NCBI RefSeq assembly: GCF_900635455.1 | Contig: NZ_LR134116.1 | Span: 4,650,001-4,714,000 of the forward strand | Direction: 5' to 3' | Source: Yersinia intermedia | Lineage (GTDB): Bacteria; Pseudomonadota; Gammaproteobacteria; Enterobacterales; Enterobacteriaceae | DNA length: 64,000 nucleotides | Part shown: positions 55,092 through 62,279 of the stretch, one piece after another | Numbering within the stretch: the first letter of the stretch is position 1 | How the letters are laid out: each line of letters starts with the position of its first letter | Notes under the pieces: generated by a model | The model's database searches: none | What the model saw: only the letters and a program-made list of their open reading frames with translations | What the model was told of the DNA's origin: nothing | Translations under genes and position numbers: made by a program

Positions 55092-56921
55092 ATGGACAAC
55101 CCCATGGATAACAGAATAACGGAACAAACTATCGGTTTTATTAATGCAATGCCAGGTAGCCAAGTTTATTATTATAGCGCGTTGGCACCCAGTATTTTGG
55201 TGAATGAGCAGGCTATTCCCGAAGTGCATTACCAAATATTCAGGAGCAGCGCCACCGCACAGCCGACGACTTACTACGCAATACTCTCATTGCAGACGCA
55301 GCTGAACAGCAGTATGGCTGCTGCACAGGCAGCGGCGCGGGATAATCCCGATATTCCGCCGGACGCGACCCTGCTCCCCTTACAAATTATTGCCAGCACT
55401 GCCACGCTCTGTATTCCACAAGCTATGCCTCAACTGCTGAATCACACCTCGCTGGGGAATAATCAATTTTGCTACATCATGGCTGCACTGACTGACGCGA
55501 ATGATATTCAGCGGATCGTCGCGCTGCTTCAGCAACCGGAATCGGCACCGATTGCCGTCAGTTATAAAATCGACTACCTGCAACAGTTACCCCCCTCAAC
55601 CTTTGAGCTTGATGCCCAATGGGATCAAGTATATGAATATCTAAAAATCTCATTCGGTTTTAATGCACTGATTTTTTCTTTTAATATTGATGATATTTCC
55701 GAAACCTTAATCAGTAAAAAGCTAGTTACTATCAAGGCAAGAAATACCAATCCCGACCATTATATGAGACAAGCCACGGCTGAATTGAGCACTATCCTGA
55801 CTTGCGAATTTTTCACCCCAGTATTTGGTCAAATAAAAACGGCCCCCGCGCCTAAATTTGGTTTCCAATTACAAAACATCTCAGTTAAAGATATTGATAA
55901 ACGCACGCTCAGTGCCAGAATCACCGAAACCACGGTAGTGCGGCGATCTCTCTATCCTCAAGCGCTTTTTGCCACATTGGTCAGCCAGAGCCATTATGAT
56001 GCCATCGACGTCGTAAGCTATCACGAGCTTCAGGATGATTTTTTCGCTTACCGCACCATAAAAGTTCAACTGCTGACACCAGAGTTAGACGAGAATATTC
56101 AATTGGTGGCGCTCAATTTGACTTATGGCACCACGCGGTCCCCGTTAGTTTTCTCCAGAAATAATATGGCGGCCAAAACGTTCCATTTTTCCGCCATTAT
56201 CGACCCTGTAACAAAAAAAATGTCCTGGCCGGTGGAGTATCAGTTCACATTATATTTTAACCATCCGGTCGGTGGTGTGATGTCTGCCAGTTCAGCCATC
56301 CTGAGCACATCCTTAACCGAAATTTTTCTAGACATTGAATCGTTATATAGCCGTTATCATTTCGTTATTGCCACAGAAAAAAAATTCAACTGGGCATGGT
56401 ATACATCAATATTGGTAAATATCACCTGTACCCATATTGAAAACAAAGAAAACAGCACGTCAAAAAATTTCCACATTACCGAGAAAAAACCGTCGGAAGA
56501 ATACAGCGTCATGCTGCCAGATCCTGAATGTTATACTTTTTCGGTAATCAAAGAATATAGTACTAGCACTAACACTCCCCATATTCCAGTAAGGTTAGAC
56601 CAGCCCACCAGCCAGGATGTCAGCATATCTTCACGGCTCTATAAACAAAGAACGCTGAAAATCATCCCAGTGTTCGACTGGGAAAAAATCACACAGGTTT
56701 TAGTCAATGTGACTTATTGCTATAACCAATTCTCTATGAGTTCGTTAAAGGAAGCATTTTATTTCTCTGAAAACCAGTCAGAGCCTGAATTATTTAGCGC
56801 AGACCAACCCGACCCGACGTTGCTGTTTATTAATCTCGACATCATGATTATTGATAATGATGGCGGCGTTGAAAATAAAAAACTCATTACCGATGAAGAA
56901 CAGATCGATATTACTAACTGA
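55092..56921 (+). CDS. Accessory operon gene 5: paralogue of genes 4 and 6
   Basis: Protein of 609 residues if it starts at the ATG at 55092; an ATG at 55104 or a TTG at 55026 are alternatives, and none has a clear ribosome site. The N-terminal VYYYSALAPSILVNEQAIPE and the central SYKIDYLQQLPPSTFELDAQ correspond to segments of genes 4 and 6. Two copies of an Ig-like unit occur at the end (FNWAWYTSILVNITC and FDWEKITQVLVNVTY). No signal peptide, no known catalytic motif. The tail is acidic (DNDGGVENKKLITDEEQ). Confidence 0.7.
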   Translation: MDNPMDNRITEQTIGFINAMPGSQVYYYSALAPSILVNEQAIPEVHYQIFRSSATAQPTTYYAILSLQTQLNSSMAAAQAAARDNPDIPPDATLLPLQIIASTATLCIPQAMPQLLNHTSLGNNQFCYIMAALTDANDIQRIVALLQQPESAPIAVSYKIDYLQQLPPSTFELDAQWDQVYEYLKISFGFNALIFSFNIDDISETLISKKLVTIKARNTNPDHYMRQATAELSTILTCEFFTPVFGQIKTAPAPKFGFQLQNISVKDIDKRTLSARITETTVVRRSLYPQALFATLVSQSHYDAIDVVSYHELQDDFFAYRTIKVQLLTPELDENIQLVALNLTYGTTRSPLVFSRNNMAAKTFHFSAIIDPVTKKMSWPVEYQFTLYFNHPVGGVMSASSAILSTSLTEIFLDIESLYSRYHFVIATEKKFNWAWYTSILVNITCTHIENKENSTSKNFHITEKKPSEEYSVMLPDPECYTFSVIKEYSTSTNTPHIPVRLDQPTSQDVSISSRLYKQRTLKIIPVFDWEKITQVLVNVTYCYNQFSMSSLKEAFYFSENQSEPELFSADQPDPTLLFINLDIMIIDNDGGVENKKLITDEEQIDITN

Positions 56922-56936
56922 CCATGAGGAAATATC

Positions 56937-58577
56937 ATGTTATTACTGAGAGAAAAAACCGCCACGATTAAAAACATCACGTTTTTTTCTGATGATTCAG
57001 ATGAAAACCAATTTTGGTATTTGCCCGGTGATATTCATATTGCCGTACGCGATGGAAAACCGGTATTTTCATTAATTAAATACACCGGTGATGACGCCAA
57101 CCAACAGGGCGGATACATAAACTTTGAGGTTAATACTGCTGTCGATGAAGGCGAACTCAATACCGCGTTTACCGATTACCTGAATAAACTGAAGATCAAG
57201 CCGCAAAATGCCCGTAAAGCGCCAGTACCGTTTAATAACGGTACTGTGAACTTTTTTGTTCTGGATGCACAAAATGCCAACGGCCAGTTGATTAGCGCAC
57301 AAAGCTCTAGCCTGTTTGGTAATAACACCGCCATTTTCAGTGCCAAACTGACGCCACAACAGGCGGTTATTCTGGAAGCTGCGTTTAATCAAGCGCAGGC
57401 ACCAGCGGCAGTGGCTTACAACCTCACTTATACCGGTATCACCCCGGCATTGAAAGTGGATGTTACCGCCGAATTTGACAGCGTTTATAAGGAATTCGGT
57501 GCCAAGTTTGGCATTAATATCCCTATCCCAGTCGAGACACCGGCAAGTTTTTGGCTTGGCTTTGATAGCGTAATTAAGAAACTGGAGCAAGATCAAAAAC
57601 TCGTTATTAAAGTGACCGAAAGTATGCCCAGCGACGAGGCAACCAAAGAAAAAGATTGGGCATTACAGTTTGTCAAAGAAGAACTACTAAAGATGTTTTT
57701 CAATGCAACCATTAAACCAAACGCAGAAAGTAATGAGCAGGCAAAATCGGCCAGCGCTTCCATTCTGGAATCATTGATTGGCAGTAAAGATGAGAAAGGG
57801 AAAGGCGGTCTTTTCCCCTGCGCATCGTTGGAATTGAAAGTGGTCAACATTACCGAGCATAAAACCTTATCCTTTAACTACACTTCATCAAAAGCGATTA
57901 CTCAGGCTGCCGTGCCACAAAACTTTATCGGCACCGACACGTTAAAAGCCCAAAAAGAGAAACCTTATTTTATTGAAGTAAACGTCAATGATCCGTTCTT
58001 TCAGAAAATCGAACTGCAAATCTTCGGCCCAGATGGCTTTGAAGAGTTCGGTATCAAAGCGGCAGCATTTCAAGCCAGCTACAATAACAATATCTATACC
58101 AGTGATGCCTTTACCGAGGACGGTAAAGAATGGCGGAAAAATATTGCCAGAAGCAAAGACAAAAATGAATTATTCGATCTTCAAGGCGAATTTATCTTTA
58201 AATCCGCAAGCAGCTCCGGCTGGGAAGGTAACAGCAGCTATCAGTCAAAATTCAAAACCGCGTCTACCACCATCGGTCTCGATCCAAACAATTTACTCAC
58301 TTTCAATGAAATTGATATTTTCCTCGATCGCCAGTTCTCCTGGGATAAATACAATCAGGTGCTGGTTGAACTCACTTATCTTGATGACAAAGGACAAAAG
58401 AAAACCAAAAAGTTCTCCTTTAACCCCGATAAAACCAAGGCGCAAACCTTCAAGTATCGCTGCCTAACAGAGAAACCCTGGACGGTTCATTATACGATTA
58501 CTTATCTTGAAGTCGGCGGGCATACCCGGTTGGTCGACGGTACAGATAATCCACCAGCCATCGTTATTCCGGTATGA
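56937..58577 (+). CDS. Accessory operon gene 6: paralogue of gene 4
   Basis: Protein of 546 residues, no signal peptide. The N-terminal QQGGYINFEV region, the central AVAYNLTYTGITPALKVDVT, the DPFFQ motif and the last Ig-like unit (FSWDKYNQVLVELTYLDDKG) all have counterparts in gene 4 and partly in gene 5. The middle (about 200-280) is lysine/glutamate-rich and probably helical. A clear ribosome site (tgaggaaatatc) precedes the ATG. I do not recognise the family. Confidence 0.75.
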   Translation: MLLLREKTATIKNITFFSDDSDENQFWYLPGDIHIAVRDGKPVFSLIKYTGDDANQQGGYINFEVNTAVDEGELNTAFTDYLNKLKIKPQNARKAPVPFNNGTVNFFVLDAQNANGQLISAQSSSLFGNNTAIFSAKLTPQQAVILEAAFNQAQAPAAVAYNLTYTGITPALKVDVTAEFDSVYKEFGAKFGINIPIPVETPASFWLGFDSVIKKLEQDQKLVIKVTESMPSDEATKEKDWALQFVKEELLKMFFNATIKPNAESNEQAKSASASILESLIGSKDEKGKGGLFPCASLELKVVNITEHKTLSFNYTSSKAITQAAVPQNFIGTDTLKAQKEKPYFIEVNVNDPFFQKIELQIFGPDGFEEFGIKAAAFQASYNNNIYTSDAFTEDGKEWRKNIARSKDKNELFDLQGEFIFKSASSSGWEGNSSYQSKFKTASTTIGLDPNNLLTFNEIDIFLDRQFSWDKYNQVLVELTYLDDKGQKKTKKFSFNPDKTKAQTFKYRCLTEKPWTVHYTITYLEVGGHTRLVDGTDNPPAIVIPV

Positions 58578-58593
58578 GTTACGGTAAATAATC

Positions 58594-60537
58594 ATGGTTG
58601 AACGCGTTGCGGTGTTACCAGCGGCATTGGACGCCCTGGTAACCACTTTATGCCATCATGTGCCGGATTTAGCAGGCGCACTATTACCCGACATTCACCG
58701 TTTTAGCCAAAAACGGATAGCGTCGGGGCTGCTATCTGCGGCATTTAATACCAGTCTATTGGCCTATAACGGTAGTCCACTGGAGTTCACGACATCCAGC
58801 ATAAAACCGCAGGCTGTGGCTTGCACGTTTGATACTTTTCTTCCGTTATCCACCCAGAGACGTGATATTGGAGCCTTCAGTGCGGAAAATTACCCGCATG
58901 CCTCGTCAGATTCGTCTGCGCTTGCAGCATCCTGCTTCGCACACATTGCCCGGATACAACGGCCAGATACACCGACCCAGGCGCTAAAATTTGGCTCATG
59001 GTTGGGACGGAAATATACCGCTGGCGGCGTTAAAACCAAAGTTTATTCCGAAGTTCCACCAAGCAATCAAGCATTACTCGCCCTATATGCCTCCCCGCTA
59101 AATCACGCCAATAGTGATTATCCCCTGCATCAGTTAACCGCAGCCGGACTATCGCTGTTGATGATTGGCTATTACCCAGATAATCCTGACACGCCAACTG
59201 AATATTATTATCAGTGGCACAGCGCAGAAATAACGCTGGCAGACATCGCCAACGTTATGCGGTTATTTGGTACTGAACGTGGGTTTCCTCCGCTGGCCGC
59301 GCTGCTCAGGCAGGTATTAACTAACATGCCTAATCCAGATGAATTCCCCGCCACCACCTATGGTTTCAGCCTGGTCTATAACCATCGACACCAGTTGGAA
59401 AGTTTTAGCCTGTTTACTATGGCGCCGCGCTTTTTAGGTGGCAATGCGCAGGCTGCCATCAAGATTGATGAACTATTGCAGCACGTGGCACAGCCCATGC
59501 CACTGCTACAAGCGTTGCTCAAGGAGAATGTGCCTCTTCAGTTTAATGTCATCGGCTTTACGGTTGATGCACAGGCAAGGTGCGGCATCAGTTGTACCTT
59601 CAGCCCGCAGAACGACCTTTGGCGCGAGGTTTCCCTACCAGACCGTAGCCCGCCGCTGCCGCGCGATATATCGCTAGCCGCGATCCTCCAGCAACAGCAG
59701 TCAGAAAACGGGGCGTTCCTGTCCAGTGTCAGAACACCCGACGGCCAGTGGCATCAGGACGCCAATGCTTTTGTCACTGCTCAGGTATTAAGGACACTCG
59801 ACTACACCGAGCAAACGGCCCCCTATATCGATCGCGCGCTGGATTTTCTCGCTACTTGTGAAACCCGCCCCGGTCATTTCAGTTTCTGGCCTCGTCACGC
59901 TCATCCCCGGTGGATGAACGGCCAGATGATTGACGCCGATATTGATGACACGGCGATAATTACCGAAATGTTGTACAAATTTGGCCGTATTTCGCCTGAC
60001 GCTGTTCGCCTAACGCTGATTGAGATGAATGGCTATCAGTTACAGAAGGTTGATGCCCGACTTGCCGAACCGCAGCATCAATGGGCTGAATGTCAAACCT
60101 TCCACACTTGGATGAAACAAAATAATGAAATTAGCCAGCTCGACTGCTGTGTTAATACCAATGCGCTAATTTTACTGTATCGTTTTTATGGCGAACAATG
60201 CGCAACCCTACCGGCTTATTATCGTATTATCACCATGCTGAATAAAGCCGTCGTTTGGAGTCAAAACGAATACCAGAGAATAACCCAATTAACCCCCTAC
60301 TACGCCCATCCCGCTGAATGGTTGTCCACACTTGAATATGCCCAAAATATAGGTATCGATGCGCTATCAGACATTATTACGCCGTTAAAAAAATGGCAGT
60401 TCGCTAGTGGCGCTGGGGAAATACCGCTCTATCGCCGTCACGATGGACAGTATCTGTGGACCTCATCCTATTTATCAGCGCTAAGGCGTTGCTCTGTTCT
60501 CTATGATACGAAGGATACCTATGAACATCTTTCTTAA
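58594..60537 (+). CDS. Accessory operon gene 7: putative ABBA prenyltransferase fused to class II terpene-cyclase-like toroid
   Basis: Protein of 647 residues. The N-terminal half (about 50-345) resembles the ABBA-fold aromatic prenyltransferases: NGSPLEF with Glu64, where fungal indole prenyltransferases have their catalytic Glu in GTPFEL; GGVKTKVY with Lys147/Lys149 and Tyr151 as in the diphosphate-binding KTY/KIY strands; then three more paired beta strands (EYYYQWHSAE, TTYGFSLVYN, QFNVIGFTVD). The C-terminal half (about 360-640) has the Gly/Trp/Asp pattern of the prenyltransferase/squalene-cyclase toroid (SENGAFLSS, TPDGQWHQDANAFVTAQVL) and DADIDDTA, whose Asp449-Asp452 fit the DxDD acid motif of class II terpene cyclases. 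Both domain calls rest on motifs only. The ribosome site is weak. Confidence 0.65.
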   Translation: MVERVAVLPAALDALVTTLCHHVPDLAGALLPDIHRFSQKRIASGLLSAAFNTSLLAYNGSPLEFTTSSIKPQAVACTFDTFLPLSTQRRDIGAFSAENYPHASSDSSALAASCFAHIARIQRPDTPTQALKFGSWLGRKYTAGGVKTKVYSEVPPSNQALLALYASPLNHANSDYPLHQLTAAGLSLLMIGYYPDNPDTPTEYYYQWHSAEITLADIANVMRLFGTERGFPPLAALLRQVLTNMPNPDEFPATTYGFSLVYNHRHQLESFSLFTMAPRFLGGNAQAAIKIDELLQHVAQPMPLLQALLKENVPLQFNVIGFTVDAQARCGISCTFSPQNDLWREVSLPDRSPPLPRDISLAAILQQQQSENGAFLSSVRTPDGQWHQDANAFVTAQVLRTLDYTEQTAPYIDRALDFLATCETRPGHFSFWPRHAHPRWMNGQMIDADIDDTAIITEMLYKFGRISPDAVRLTLIEMNGYQLQKVDARLAEPQHQWAECQTFHTWMKQNNEISQLDCCVNTNALILLYRFYGEQCATLPAYYRIITMLNKAVVWSQNEYQRITQLTPYYAHPAEWLSTLEYAQNIGIDALSDIITPLKKWQFASGAGEIPLYRRHDGQYLWTSSYLSALRRCSVLYDTKDTYEHLS

Positions 60538-61945
60538 TGACCTGGTCACGCTAAACAAAATCATTCTGGAAAACGCGCAGCAGCAGTTTACCGAAAACGT
60601 TAATCTGACCAGAAAATTGCGGGCAACTCTAACGCCATTATCCGACGAATTGATAGCGCAGGTCAGTACCGAGAATGTCTCTGGCGAAATACGCTATCAG
60701 ATTGAAACCACAACAGATGGCATTAGTTGGACGATGGTACTGAGTTTCTTTCTCAACAAAAACGTTCAGGAAATGCCGTATGTGGTGCTCAATTTCAATC
60801 AGTTTGGCAAATTCAATGAAATGATATTTCAGGACGTGGCACTCAAAACTGAACGACAATATCAGGCTCAACTAAAACTAACCCGACTTGAGCAGCGAGA
60901 TGCGTTATTAAGAGCCTTATCCAACTACGATGCGCAAACCACGCTGGTGATCGCCATCAAGTCTGATACCGGTCTGCTCAATACCATTACTGATCCTAAA
61001 ATATTTTATTTTGCGGAAAATTATTATCCTTATATCTACCGCGGTATCGCGCCACCGAATCCACGTCTGGAATTAATTCTCATACCAATAGAATATCATC
61101 AATATTGGTATAACTATTATCAGGATAACATTCGTAAAGATTATCTTTATTATTTACCAGATACGTTTCAACTGGCCAGTAACAGCAATGACAATAATAA
61201 ACCCATGTTGTCGATCTCCTTTTCTGCGCCAGAAGGGGCAACAGAGGTGGCTCAGTTCAATGTGACCTTTGACTATTTCTTGCTACCCAAGGTGGACAGA
61301 CAACGCATTAACGACGCCGAAACTACCTTTATCCAATCCCAGCCACAGGGTAAGTTGATCCCTTTTTCCAGTGCGCATAGCCTTAAACTACGGCTGTCAT
61401 TACCGGCGGGAAAAACCGAAGAGACCAACGCCATAGTAAACTTGCAAAGCGGCATTATTGATTCGTTCACGCTGCCCTCGGCGCAGTTTGCAAAAATTTG
61501 GGACGCGCTGTTTGATACCACAGCACAGCATCTGTTGCTCAATGGCGAACTGGAAGTTAAACAGGAAGGCTTCAGCCCTGACAATATCCCGGTACAACTC
61601 AGGATGCCGGTTGAATATAAAAATAATCCCCAGCCGTTTATCGATAAGTCCACCCCGGTTGAGATTGTCAAAACGCTGAAGTTTATCAGCAGCCAGGGTG
61701 CTTATGACCCCACCGGCCCAAAACCCATAGAACAGATGCTAATCAGCATCAACAACCAGACAATAGCACTGAACAGCGAGCAGCCCACCAAAACCTTAAA
61801 AGTGAAAGTGTCAGCCTTGCAACTCATTCTTAATCCGCAAGAAAAGCTGATCTACCATTATGATGTGCAGATTCATTATCAGGATGGGGCAAGAAAAGAA
61901 CTTAGAGATTTAACCTCAACTTTCGAAATTATTTATGTCCCTTGA
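60521..61945 (+). CDS. Accessory operon gene 8: protein of unknown function
   Basis: Protein of 474 residues, no signal peptide. The start at 60521 (MNIFLND) has the ribosome site gaagga and lies inside gene 7 (17-base overlap); an upstream ATG at 60503 would add six residues. A tyrosine-rich middle (NYYPYIYRGIAPP, HQYWYNYYQDNIRKDYLYYL) and beta-rich ends (FNVTFDYFLLPK, YHYDVQIHYQDG) are seen. It may be a distant relative of genes 4-6. It is the last gene of the operon and converges on glmS. Confidence 0.7.
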   Translation: MNIFLNDLVTLNKIILENAQQQFTENVNLTRKLRATLTPLSDELIAQVSTENVSGEIRYQIETTTDGISWTMVLSFFLNKNVQEMPYVVLNFNQFGKFNEMIFQDVALKTERQYQAQLKLTRLEQRDALLRALSNYDAQTTLVIAIKSDTGLLNTITDPKIFYFAENYYPYIYRGIAPPNPRLELILIPIEYHQYWYNYYQDNIRKDYLYYLPDTFQLASNSNDNNKPMLSISFSAPEGATEVAQFNVTFDYFLLPKVDRQRINDAETTFIQSQPQGKLIPFSSAHSLKLRLSLPAGKTEETNAIVNLQSGIIDSFTLPSAQFAKIWDALFDTTAQHLLLNGELEVKQEGFSPDNIPVQLRMPVEYKNNPQPFIDKSTPVEIVKTLKFISSQGAYDPTGPKPIEQMLISINNQTIALNSEQPTKTLKVKVSALQLILNPQEKLIYHYDVQIHYQDGARKELRDLTSTFEIIYVP

Positions 61946-62181
61946 CCCTCTCAATAACGTTGTGGCATTAAAGTGTAGTCAGTTAATATATTGTTTTTAA
62001 ACATATAAACTGAAAGTAGTGGCAGCTATTGAGTTAGCCCACATGATACGCAAAGGGTAACGCCAACATTCAGGTGAAAAGGGATTATCATCGGCAGAAC
62101 AATTTTTACCTGTTGGCTACCTAAAAAACCAGCAACGTAATTTTTGTCGATTTCTGACAATAACTGTTTTGATTTGGCCAT
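61946..62181. other. Gap between the accessory operon and the glmS terminator
   Basis: No supported gene. An imperfect inverted repeat near 61980-62011 (agttaatat and atataaact around tgttttt) could end the accessory operon. A leftward frame of 51 codons (62026-62181) is too short and unfamiliar to call. No Tn7-type end was recognised. Confidence 0.4.
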
Positions 62182-62224
62182 AAAAAAAATCCGGTATGCT
62201 TTTAAACAGCATAACCGGACTTTT
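62182..62224 (-). terminator. Rho-independent terminator of glmS
   Basis: Read leftward, tccggttatgct pairs with agcataccgga around ttttaaa-type loop bases, followed by eight Ts. It lies 55 bases after the glmS stop codon. Confidence 0.85.
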
Positions 62225-62279
62225 CGAGTTAACGGCTATTTCATCCGCCAACAATATTTTGTGCTATATCTGTCGCAGC

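Noticed and set aside
62026..62181. Leftward frame of 51 codons starting MAKSKQLLSEIDK between the accessory operon and glmS.
   Set aside because: It begins inside the left arm region of the glmS terminator, has no ribosome site and matches nothing known.
61946..62279. Tn7 right or left end downstream of glmS.
   Set aside because: No TGTGGGCGGACA-type terminus or array of TnsB sites was recognised, and no tns genes are present.
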